Positions 1-9,415 of a DNA stretch of 64,000 nt are shown here, piece after piece; the first letter of the stretch is position 1; every line of letters starts with the position of its first letter. Below the pieces are notes generated by a model. The model did no database searches. It saw only the letters and a program-made list of their open reading frames with translations, and was not told the origin of the DNA. A program made the translations under genes and the position numbers. The stretch lies in contig JAJQJQ010000019.1 of the NCBI GenBank assembly GCA_028622995.1, forward strand, positions 186,001 through 250,000, in the 5' to 3' direction. Source of the stretch: Panagrolaimus kolymaensis. Its lineage: Eukaryota; Nematoda; Chromadorea; Rhabditida; Panagrolaimidae.

Positions 1-652
1 TGATTTGGGTGACTAACTTTTTTTTAAACGGATGAAGAACAACAAAAAGAAAAGCAGTAAAATGAAAAAAAAGTTAAAATTACATTAGTCTCAAAAAATT
101 GAAAACCCAAAAACACTTTGATCCAAAAAAAGCAAAAACAAACTATAAAATTTAAAAAAAAAGTTATGGTTTTGCAAATTAAAATAAATAAATCGTGTTA
201 TTCATGTTTATTTAATTCAATTTTTTTGTTAAATTAAAAATCATAGTTTTTCTTTCGAAGTTAAAAAATTTCATAAAAAGAAAGATGCCTAAGTGCAAGG
301 AAGGGGCAGAAAAAAAGAAGTTACTTAGTTAGTTGATTAGCAATGCATTTGAATGGTTTTGTTTTTTGGGCTCAGAAAAAAGGAGTAATGAGGAAACAGA
401 AGAAAAAAAAAGTTGGAAAACAACATCGTTAAAAAAAGTAATGTTTTTAATGTTACTGTTCCGAAGTAACGAAGAAGAAAAAAAGTTGTTTTCTAACTTC
501 TAACAACTTTGCAAAAAAAAATATTATTTCGTTCAACAAAATTGATTTCAAGTTTAAAAACGGCGACGACCGTAGTAATTAACTAGTTTTTTTATTTTGG
601 GTTAGCAAGATTTTATTATTTTACTACTAAAATTTGGGAAGAAGGAACTCAC
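1..652. other. AT-rich sequence, no gene seen
   Basis: Homopolymer-rich A/T sequence downstream of the left ARP2 copy. I looked on the minus strand for the two missing C-terminal ARP2 exons (the ones matching 2652-2865 in the neighbouring copy) and did not find them. They may lie to the left of position 1 or be lost. Reading past the last donor at 652 gives a short tail that stops at 602. Confidence 0.6.
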
Positions 653-1954
653 TCGATAATTATCTTTATCACCTTTGAGAACTTTTTGGAAATACATTTG
701 TTTTAATTCTCGTTCAAGTCGACTTGGAAATCCTGGATACATTGTGGAACCACCAGAAATAACAATGTGTTTATAAAGTTCAAGTCTCACATCTAAAAAT
801 TTTTTTCATAAAACACAGAGATAAAAATTAGTTTGTAACTAACCAATATCAGCAGATTGAATCACATTGAACAACATTTCACCCAACCCTGGTTTTTCAA
901 TATCAATTAAATGAGGTTGAAAAAGAACTTCAGGAGCTTCAAATCGCTCGCCTCCAACTCGAATGGTTCGACCATCATCGGTTTCAAAAAGTCGACTAAG
1001 GCATGTCGTTTCTTCAGCAAGCTTTTTCTCTTGCTCAAGATCATACGCAACATAAGAAAATTTTTCTTTCATTTTTTGAACCATCTGGAAATCAGCTGAA
1101 TGATTGAAGGCATAACCTCGTAATAAAAGGAGCTAAAAAAAGCAGACGATGATAAAAGTTTTAATATTTTTTAGAAATACTAACCTTGATTAAATAATTA
1201 GTAATATCCCTTCCAGCAATATCAAGTCGTTTAGTTAAATTGTGCATAACAAACCCTTCATAAACCGGACAAATATGGGTAACTCCATCACCGCTATCAA
1301 CAACCACGCCAGTCATTAAACCTTGAGCATAAAGGGTTAATACAGCTTGAATGGCAATGTTAATGGAATGAAACCCATATTGTTCAAACATAGTTTGAAA
1401 CATTTTTTCTCGTTTAGCTTTAGGATTCATAGGAGGTTCAGTTAAAAGGATTTTACATTCCTAAAATAAGTACATAAAAAAATTTATATATATATATTCT
1501 TTATTTGGGAGAGAGAAAGCTTACACTAGGATTAATATCAAGTTTTTCTGGACCAAAAGTATAATCCCAAACATGACACATATCATCCCAACTTCGAACA
1601 ATACCATTTTCCATTGGATAATTTACATCTAATTTAGCTCGAAGATTTGCACAATCTTCACCAACAAACAATGACTAAAACACATTAACATCAATAAAAA
1701 TGATTTGATGTAAAGGAATATATATGAAACTTACTCTTCCTTGAATACCTCCAGATGAATCACCTCGAACAATTGGTCGTCCAACGGCGGAAGGAAAGAC
1801 ATGGGAAGGAAAGTTTTGTCCAGCAAATCCGCATTTTACATACTAAAAAAACCAACGAAGGTAAATTATAAGTAAAAGGTGGCGAAAAGTAAAATGGACA
1901 TACTCCTGTTCCATTATCAACTACAACAACTTTGCGACCATGTGAATCAGTCAT
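653..1954 (-). CDS. arx-2: Actin-related protein 2 (ARP2), left copy, 3' end missing
   Basis: ARP2 is the nucleotide-binding subunit of the Arp2/3 complex that nucleates branched actin filaments. Six exons are visible: 1904-1954, 1735-1842, 1525-1674, 1185-1460, 844-1132 and 653-792, encoding 338 residues. The start [17 protein letters not shown], the phosphate loop [10 protein letters not shown] and the [15 protein letters not shown] segment (here [10 protein letters not shown]) match the family closely. A candidate trans-splice acceptor (TTTTAG) lies at 1965-1966, 10 nt before the ATG. Family members are about 390 residues, so ~54 C-terminal residues (two exons) are absent from this window. 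Either they lie beyond position 1 after a long intron or this copy is truncated; read-through would add a short tail ending at 602. Exon lengths are identical to those of the copy at 2652-4180. Confidence 0.9.
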
Positions 1955-2651
1955 TATTTTACTTCTAAAATTATTTACTTTTAAATAAGCATAAAAAAAT
2001 TTAAATCGATCAATAAAACCGCCGCCGATAAAGCAGCAACATAAGAGGAAAGTACGAAACGATCAACAACAAAAAAATTGAGTGAATCATCGTCGAACGA
2101 TTTATTCAACGCAAGCAAAAAAAGAAATAAACAAACAAATAAGCAAATTTTGGGGAATTTGAATCTATGATTAAAGATAAAATAAATTCAATAAAGTTGT
2201 GGAAATAACAAAAAAAATTGTATGAGTGACAAATAAACTTCACCTAATCCTCTGTAATTATGATCGCTGCAGCTGCAGCACAATCGAGTACTTTTTTTAG
2301 AAAAAGTGTCTTCCACTTTTCCTAGCAACTACCCTCATTTCGCCAATATTATGTACATACATAGTTAGATAGCAAAAATACAAAAGCTAGCTTAAATCAA
2401 GAGCTCAAAGGCTTTAGAGATCTTCCAATTCAAACATCAGTCAAAAAGTGTGGTAAAAGTTTATTTTCTTCAAACAAACAAACAAAAATTTAAATTAATG
2501 ATAAAACATAATACATGAAAAATTAAATATACATGTTTGAAACAAACAAACAAAAATGGCAAACAATGAAGAAATGATATTCAGACATATGAAACATAAA
2601 AAAAGCATTTGATTTCATCGGTATAAGTTGTAACAACAAATCGATCATATT
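1955..2651. other. Spacer between the tandem ARP2 copies
   Basis: About 700 bp of AT-rich DNA holding the promoter and leader of the left ARP2 copy and the 3' end of the right one. A small palindrome (CTGCAGCTGCAG) sits near 2266. No further gene is visible. Confidence 0.5.
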
Positions 2652-4180
2652 TTATACCAATCGAGCCAAACATTGTTCAATTCCTTTTTCTTCATATTCA
2701 GCTTTTGAAATCCAGAAGTCCTGCAAAAAAGAGCAAAGTTAATTCAAAGTAAATAAAAAATAAACTTACAGAATCATTGTCACGCATAAGATCAGCCAAA
2801 AATGCTCCACCAGTGAAAACTAAATGATTACGACGAAGAGGTGCTTCAACATGGATTTTGAACTTCTGAAAATAAAGACGGTAAAAAAACTTTGGTCAAT
2901 GGTAAACTCTTACTCGAAATTTATCTTTGTCATTCTTGAGTACCTTTTTGAAATACTGTTGCTTCAATTCACGTTCAACTCGACTTGGAAATTCAGGAAA
3001 CATTGTGGATCCACCAGAAATAACAATATGCTTGTAAAGATCAAGTCTCACATCTGAAAAAGGTGCATTGAATTAAGTTCGTCAATAAGAGAAAAGTTTA
3101 CCGATATCAGTAGATTGAATCACATTGAACAACATTTCACCCAGCCCAGGTTTTTCAATATCAGTTAAATGTGGTTGAAAGAGGACTTCAGGAGCTTCAA
3201 ATCTTTCACCAGCAATACGAACTTTTCGGCCATCAGAAGTTTTTAAGTATTTACTCAAGCATGTTGTTTCTTCAGCTAGTTTTCGATCATCTTCAAGTTT
3301 CAGAGCCACATAACAATAATTCTCTTTGATTTTTTGAACTTCATAGAAATCAGCTGTTCGGTTGAAGGAGTAGCCACGATACAAAAGTAGCTGAAAAACT
3401 GCATTAATGAAGTTATAAACAAAAAAGTAAAGTGCTTACTTCCATTAAATAATTGGTAATATCTCTTCCACCAACTTCAAGCTTTTGAATACAACTTTTT
3501 ATTGTATAACCATCATACACAGGAACCACATGTGTTGCACCATCACCGATATCAACAACTACTCCAGTCATTAAACCTTGAGCATAAAGGGCAAGAACAG
3601 CTTGAACAGAGATGTTAACGGAATGGAATTCATATTGTTCGAACATTACTTGACACATTTTCTTTCGATTTGATGCAGGATTGAGTGGAGGTTCGGTTAA
3701 CAAGATCTTGCAATTCTAAACCATTAAAAAGTAACATATGCAAAAAAACGAGAAATAACAACAAACTTTCGGATCAATATCAAGTTTTTCAGGGCTGAAA
3801 GTGTAATCCCATATATGACCCATGCTTTCCCAGTCTCGAACGACACCATTATAAATTGGAAACTTCATATCTAATTTTGCATCAAGATTTGAACATTCTT
3901 CACCAACCAGTAAAGACTAAAAAATATATGGTTAGCAATTTTATCAATCAAAGGAACACAACGAGTTTACATTTCCTGACATTCCAGCATTTGAATTACT
4001 TCTAACGATAGGTTTTCCAAGAACCGTAGGAAACATATATGAAGGTATATTTTCACCAGCGAATCCAGCTTTCATGTACTAAAAAATCAAACAACAAATA
4101 TCATAACAAGAAGAAGAAAGTAAACTTACAGCAGAACCATTATCAACAACGACAACTTTACGTCCATGTTTGTCAGTCAT
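2652..4180 (-). CDS. Actin-related protein 2 (ARP2), right copy, complete but diverged
   Basis: Eight exons (4130-4180, 3971-4078, 3767-3916, 3440-3715, 3102-3390, 2914-3053, 2770-2865, 2652-2720) join in frame to 392 residues, the usual ARP2 length. The first six exons have exactly the same lengths as those of the left copy, so this is a tandem duplication. The sequence is clearly ARP2 but departs from consensus where the family is normally invariant. The first phosphate loop reads DNGSAYMKAG rather than DNGTGFVKCG, and the second reads [11 protein letters not shown] rather than [11 protein letters not shown]. The middle of the protein ([14 protein letters not shown]) is also changed. It could be a specialised paralogue, possibly with altered nucleotide handling, or a gene under relaxed constraint; the intact frame argues against a pseudogene. 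Confidence 0.88.
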
Positions 4181-4531
4181 TGATGAATCAAGAAGAAAAA
4201 TTCTTCAAACTTTGATGATTTGCAAAAACGTCGATGATACTTCTTTTTTGTTTAACAGCAAAGTTGATAATGAAGCCTTGATAATTTGGAAGCTGTTTTG
4301 GTGAATTTGTAAATCGTCGAAGTCAAAGAAGATTGTTGAATGCTTTTTTTTTCATTCAAAAAATTTTAGGCTTCAATTTGTTTGATAATTTACAAACATT
4401 TTGCCAAAGACACGTGAAAAACGAAATTTGAAAATTTATGTTTCATCCAAAAACTTTTTTGTTTCAAGCTTTATGAATATTTGTAAACCTCGTTTAATTT
4501 TTCAGATATTCACTAACTTCTTCAATCAAGA
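4181..4531. other. Divergent upstream region
   Basis: Shared 5' region between the right ARP2 copy (minus) and the small membrane protein gene (plus). A TTTTTCAG at 4497-4504, 27 nt before the ATG at 4532, is a good candidate trans-splice acceptor for the plus-strand gene. Confidence 0.5.
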
Positions 4532-4987
4532 ATGGCAATATTTCTTCACTCATTTACACCAAAGAAGCTGGCCGTCTCTTTAACCTTTGCTATTTTGTTT
4601 TCATCAAACATTGTCATCTCTTTGATCTTTGCTGTATTTATGATTGCTGCTGCACCTTCGATGGAAATATTATTAGGCTTCGTCCGATCATTGATAATCT
4701 TGATATCTCTTTTATGGACGTTTTCTACCATCATAATATATGCTATAAAAGTAAGTGGCTTGAAAACGTACATGCTAATAATGATATTTGTGTTTCTTTT
4801 TTAGTTTATCATTTGTATGATTATTAGAACTATGGCATGTTTTGTTTATGCTGATAAGAAATTTCCGTGGATTATGCGAATGCTAAAACAAATATTTATC
4901 AAAATTAAATTAAAAGAAAGGTGTAAGAAATTTATGAGGAATCAAGTGGAAGAAATGGATCTAAGATTTATGGGAATTCAACTGTAA
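4532..4987 (+). CDS. Small multi-pass membrane protein, unknown family
   Basis: Two exons, 4532-4750 and 4805-4987, spliced with GTAAGT and TTTTTTAG, give 133 residues. A hydrophobic segment at about residues 13-37 and a longer one at about 45-83, which could span twice, are followed by a basic cytosolic-type tail rich in Lys, Arg and Met. I do not recognise a family. The start is supported by the trans-splice-like TTTTTCAG shortly upstream and the end by an AATAAA at 5103-5108. Its 3' end faces the 3' end of the DBR1 gene. Confidence 0.7.
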
Positions 4988-5554
4988 GAAAAACTAACCT
5001 TGATTTTTGTGTATGTACATACTTATTTGATACTTTCATACTTTGTTAAATTTTGTAATGATCTCTTTGTAACATTAATTTGATTTATACGGGTATATTT
5101 GAAATAAAGATACTAAATTGCGATTTACTTTGTCACTTTTTTATTGTTTGATTGGATTACTTCCATTTGCTTTTTCTTTGCATCTTTATTCTAAATGTTT
5201 ATCGTTGTAAATAAATGAGAATCAAAAGTTTATATGCGTTTAATAAATCTGCAACAATAATTTGTTTAATCGAATTAGGTTTCCTTAAAAACGAAAGCAA
5301 CTTGCAATATCAACAAAAGTTTAACCAACCAATAACAACAAAAAATAATTTATTAGAGCAACAAAAAACAAAATAGTAAACATTGATTGAAGATTATAAA
5401 AACAAAATGAGATCACTCTTCTTTATCACCATGCTTCAGCAATAGTTGTTAATGTTATAAAAGTGGAGGTTGATAAGTATCTTCGTTCAACTTAAGTTTC
5501 TTATTCACAATAGTAACATCTTCTAGACTTTCTGAAGCTATTACTGGATTCAAT
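4988..5554. other. Convergent 3' region; DBR1 tail remnant
   Basis: Holds the 3' UTR and poly(A) signal (AATAAA, 5103-5108) of the membrane-protein gene. At ~5432-5553 on the minus strand lies sequence homologous to the C-terminal tail of the second DBR1 copy (reads NPVIASESLEDVTI), but out of frame with the upstream ORF. DBR1-duplication homology continues to ~5258 as noncoding sequence (compare ~21935). Confidence 0.6.
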
Positions 5555-7168
5555 TCAGGGTGCTTTCCTTTTTAGCCCAACGAGGGGCTTTTTAACAAAA
5601 ACAAGATTATCAGCAATGCGATCGGTATCTCGTCCCACCTTTTGATAATATGGAAGGCCATTGTCTTCGTCAGTTTTCAAATACAAAAGTTGATTAAAAT
5701 TAGTAATTTGAAGTTTGTTACAAAATTTAGTTGTTTGTGGATTCCTAAAACACTACTTTCATTATTTCATTTACGTAAGTAATATAAGATGCTTACAAAT
5801 AATAGAGACAAGGATCATAACGCTTATCAGTTAATCGATGAGGTGGCGCAGTTAAAGCAAAATTTTCAGGTACTATAAAATCATTGCCAAAAAGTTGTCG
5901 AACTCTTTCAATTTGTTCAGGTGTTGGACGAAAATCCCATTTTTCAGGACCAGAAGATGATGGAATAAAAAGTCGCTAAAAGGTGCTTTGATAAACATAA
6001 CATAAAGATCAAAGAAAGACATACCTCTGATGTAGCTTTCATTAAATGGTCAGTATTTTTCAGGATAGCACACCATAATGGATCATATTCAAATGTTATA
6101 TCAGCATCATCAGGCAATGGAAATTGTAAAACTTCAATAAATTTTTGATCCGGTGATGGTCTTCCCAAAGCAAGGAATTTTGTTTCTTCTGGTACTAGAT
6201 TTCCATCATCAATTGGACCATGTTTAACTTTAGCTTCATAATGGCAATGCATATGAGCTGAAAACCAATATTTTGGTTTCAAAAGCTGAAAAAGAAAATA
6301 AAAACTAGTATTGGCATGTTATAACAACTTACATACAACAAATTCATAGCTTCAGGATTTCCATTGCGTTTTTTTCGAATACCTTCTTCAAATGATGGTT
6401 GCTCTTTAAGGAGTTGTTCAGTATTACCATAATCTGTAATTTGAGTTGGCCAATCATGCGAAATTATAATATCAAGTCGATTTGTTCTTGGTTCTTCATC
6501 TCGAGGAGCAAGTTGTTTGAGCTTGAAAATATCTATGGAACGAACATGATATGCAGAAATCAATGAAACAATTGAACGAAGATGAGGTGCTGATGGATCC
6601 CTCAATGGAAGCTTTTTAAACGGTGGTCTTTCAAAGTGACCTTAAAGTTAAGAAAAGATTAGTCAACATAAAAATAACTTCCCTTACCTCTATGATAATC
6701 AATAGGTTTATAAATTCCAGATAATCCACCAATAGTTATACCAGCAAATTTTACCACATTTGAATAACCCATATAATAAATCTTTCGTGCAACCCATCCA
6801 CCATTTGGAAGTTCAGCTAAAAATCCAGAGCTTTCATGATTTCCTCCAATAAAAATTGTGAAAACAGGAGCAACTTTTTGTCCAGAATAATATTGATGAA
6901 ATCTTCCAAGTTTTTGAACGGGCGATTTTGACGAAGGTTGAATTGTATGTATATCCGCTTTAATTCGAATTGCTTCATAATCGCCACAGCAAATTAATAA
7001 ATCAAATTTAACATTTCGTTTTCTTTCCAATTCAGCTAAACTTGAATAAATTCGATCCATTTCTCCATGAGAACAACCAGCAATTGCAACATTTAAAAAT
7101 CGTTGTTGTTTGGCATCCTTCGGTAGAGGTGGTTCAGTTGGTGATGATGTTGTAAGTAGCGGAGGCAT
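5555..7168 (-). CDS. dbr-1: Lariat debranching enzyme DBR1, copy 1
   Basis: DBR1 hydrolyses the 2'-5' branch of excised intron lariats in the nucleus. Five exons (6688-7168, 6333-6640, 6025-6285, 5797-5975, 5555-5744) join to 472 residues. The metallophosphoesterase motifs are present: AGCSHGE near residue 32, CCGDYEA near 62, FIGGNHES near 110, then SHDWP and FSAHMHCHYEA, followed by the C-terminal FEYDPLWCAILKNTDHL segment. The catalytic half looks intact. The extreme C-terminus differs from copy 2: the frame ends in a TGA at 5555-5557, and tail-like sequence homologous to copy 2 continues out of frame to ~5432, so this end is probably frameshifted. A hAT-type MITE occupies nearly the whole 5' leader. 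Copy 2 lies inverted at 19.6-21.9 kb. Confidence 0.9.
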
Positions 7169-7422
7169 TGATGATGATTTTGATCAGTGTTATGTCGGAG
7201 CGCTCCGGAGCGGAGCGGAGCCAGCTCCGGGCGGGCTCCGGCTCAGAGTATGCTGGAGCTTGATAAGCTCCGGGGCAATCTGATAGAAGCGTATGCATCT
7301 ACTAACAATGAAGTATAATTCTGGATAAAAAAAATTGGGCGGAGCCAATATTTTGATTTCGGCTCCGGCCGCTCCGGAGCGCTCCGACACAACACTGATT
7401 TTGATTCAGAATCCATCAATCT
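7169..7422 (-). promoter_or_regulatory. DBR1 copy 1 leader: trans-splice-type acceptor, uORF and MITE
   Basis: On the minus strand an acceptor TTTTTAG ends at 7421, as in copy 2 (just before 19792). In copy 2 this leaves a ~31-nt leader before ATG. Here it is ~252 nt because a 213-bp GC-rich inverted-repeat element plus its 8-bp site duplication sit in it. An upstream ATG at 7414-7416 opens a 57-codon uORF running through the element to 7243. A strong hairpin and a uORF would both be expected to reduce initiation at the DBR1 ATG; that effect is inference. Confidence 0.65.
7185..7397. mobile_element. 213-bp hAT-type MITE with 8-bp TSD
   Basis: Terminal inverted repeats begin CAGTGTTATGTCGGAGCG on the left and CAGTGTTGTGTCGGAGCG on the right (read inward). 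The element is flanked by a perfect 8-bp duplication ATTTTGAT (7177-7184 and 7398-7405). A CAGTG terminus with an 8-bp duplication is typical of the hAT superfamily. The GC-rich ends contain nested GGAGCGCTCC palindromes. The paralogous DBR1 copy has a single uninterrupted target (ATCAAAAT, 19807-19814), which is the empty site. It encodes no transposase. Confidence 0.93.
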
Positions 7423-7650
7423 AAAAATGCAACGATGGTTAACAAAATGAAGCAAAATGACAAAGACAAAAAACGTGATTAGATCGATTGTCTTCTTTTT
7501 CAACCATTTTTTGAGAACAAATTTTAGGTTTGAAGCATAACAATCATTCCGTGTGAGATCAAAGAAAATTTTGAAGCTTACAAAAATGCTTTTCAAATGT
7601 TAATGTTTTTTCAGTTGCTTTTTTGATAAGTAAATTTTAGTTGTAAAAAC

Positions 7651-8484
7651 TAGGCATGGCTCGAGGCCCCAAAGCCCCGGCCCGGCCCGGCCCCAGCCCG
7701 GCCCTAGGGCCGGGCCAGGGCCTTAAATTTTGGATTCGGGGCCGGGCCGGGGCCTAAGCCAGGCCCCGGCAGGCCCCGACAAAAAAAATTTATATATAAA
7801 AAAGAAAAATTTGTCAAAAATTTGCTAAAATTTTATATAATTCCCTTTTTTTGGCTAAAATTTCGCAAAAATTAAACCTTTTTATCCAATTTTAACTAAA
7901 AATTCTTTTACATTATCATTTATTTAAGTAACAAAATTTAACAAAAAAATTGTTTTAAACGGGTTTGTGACTTTTTATTTAAAAAAAAGCATATCTAAAA
8001 CTCTTCAATTTTTTTTACACTCACTTTTTTGCGGTTAAAACAAAATTAAGAAATTTATTTTTTTGATAAAGAAAATATTTTAAAAATCGCTTATCCTTTA
8101 AAGATTCAATGACGCCTTAAATTTAAATTAAATTGCAAATTTGTTAGTAAATATAAGTTCTCTTCATTAGAAATATTTAATTAGTAATATGCTTATTCAA
8201 AAAACTTTTTTGCTCTTTCGAAAAGGTTTTTCAGACATATTCTCAAAAGGATACATCTATTTTTTTGAAGCCTTTCTCTCTATGAAATGGCAAAAAACAC
8301 TAATTTTGGTCATTTTTACATATTTCCCTTCGATAAAATTTATACAAAAAAAATATGACTTTTTTGATTCAGGCCCCGGCCCGGCCCGGCCCCGGCCCGG
8401 CCCTAGGGCCGGGCAGGGCCTAAGCAAATTTTGCGGGGCCGGGCCGGGCCGGGGCCCAAAAAAGTGGGCCCCGAGCCATGCCTA
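7651..8484. mobile_element. 834-bp non-autonomous hAT-like element
   Basis: Inverted termini TAGGCATGGCTCGAGGCCC and (reverse complement) TAGGCATGGCTCGGGGCCC are bounded by a perfect 8-bp duplication GTAAAAAC (7643-7650 and 8485-8492). Each end continues into ~100 bp of GGCCCGG-rich sequence that is itself palindromic, while the ~570-bp middle is ordinary AT-rich DNA. No transposase is visible; an apparent open frame near 8189-8485 is a by-product of the GGCCC runs. The GC content of the ends is far above that of everything around it. Confidence 0.92.
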
Positions 8485-8633
8485 GTAAAAACCATAAAGT
8501 ACCAAAAATATCCTTGTCTTTTACCGGTGGAGCTAAAGTAAAGAAGCTCTGAACTTTTAAAAGATAATTAATATGAGGGACATTATTCAATCATTTACGC
8601 CGATTTAAATTTCCATTTACCATAGTGTCACAT

Positions 8634-9006
8634 TCCATCGCCTCACTCAAACCATTCAAGAAAGTGAATTAAAAAATAATGAAAAAGTTAATCCAATCAT
8701 GGAAAAAACTAATCAAGCTTGCAGCATTTTCAAGTGTGTAACTCGATGCAATATTGAAGAAATGAAAAATCGATGTGGAAAAGATGGAGCTCAGGATCTT
8801 CAAAATTTATTACAAAAAGTTTTTGATACTCAACGAAAAGATATTGAAAAATTAAATATTGTTGAAGCGATGGCTAAAAACTTCCCTCCTCAATGTAATT
8901 ACATGTATGATCCTAGCATCATTTTTGGAGCGGCAAAACCAAATCACTCATTAGACATTTCCAATCCAGCTGAAATTCTCCCAAAAATTCAACTTAAACT
9001 TATTTT
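8634..9006 (+). pseudogene. Duplicated fragment of a CPG4-like gene
   Basis: This ~373-bp segment is nearly identical, but opposite in strand, to the middle of the intact CPG4-like gene at 22097-23110. It reads from the segment around QESELKNNEKVNPIM, through CSIFKCVTRCNIEEM, to PAEILPKIQL. It has neither the signal peptide and first cysteine block nor the C-terminus; identity stops abruptly on both sides. A small indel-rich patch (AAKPNH versus TKSER) distinguishes the two. The high similarity implies a recent copying event. Downstream the frame runs into unrelated sequence and stops near 9049. Confidence 0.85.
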
Positions 9007-9415
9007 ATGCAATCCTTTGACATCTTTGGACCCTTTTAAAATCCTTTGATAGCTCTAAAACAAATAAACGCTCGTCACCGCTTTTTTTTCTTCATGCAAT
9101 GGAAAAGCAAACTTCACTCTTTCCACATTTATTCTTCATTTTTATTCCAATTATTTCATTTTGTTATTAACTTTCTCATGAAGGATTTCAAGTGCATACA
9201 CACATTCAAAATTACTAGGAAGGAAAACGAATATCTTTTTTCATAAACGTTTTTTTGCTTTTGTTTTGCGCTTTGCTTTGTATTTAACATTTCATAATTG
9301 TTTTGATTAAATTTTTTGATTTTTCAGGGTCCATTATTTACTGGAATTTCAATTTACATGCTTTTGATTGATATTACTTTTACCAAATTGTTGTGTTATT
9401 ATATTATTTAATGAA
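9007..9415. other. Spacer upstream of the kinase-like gene
   Basis: AT-rich, no recognisable gene. It contains a TTTTTCAG near 9326 that could be a trans-splice or intron acceptor for the kinase-like gene. Confidence 0.4.

Noticed and set aside
8189..8485. 98-residue frame ending in Pro/Gly/Arg repeats
   Set aside because: It runs out of AT-rich DNA into the GGCCC-repeat end of the hAT-like element; no family, and no splice or start context.
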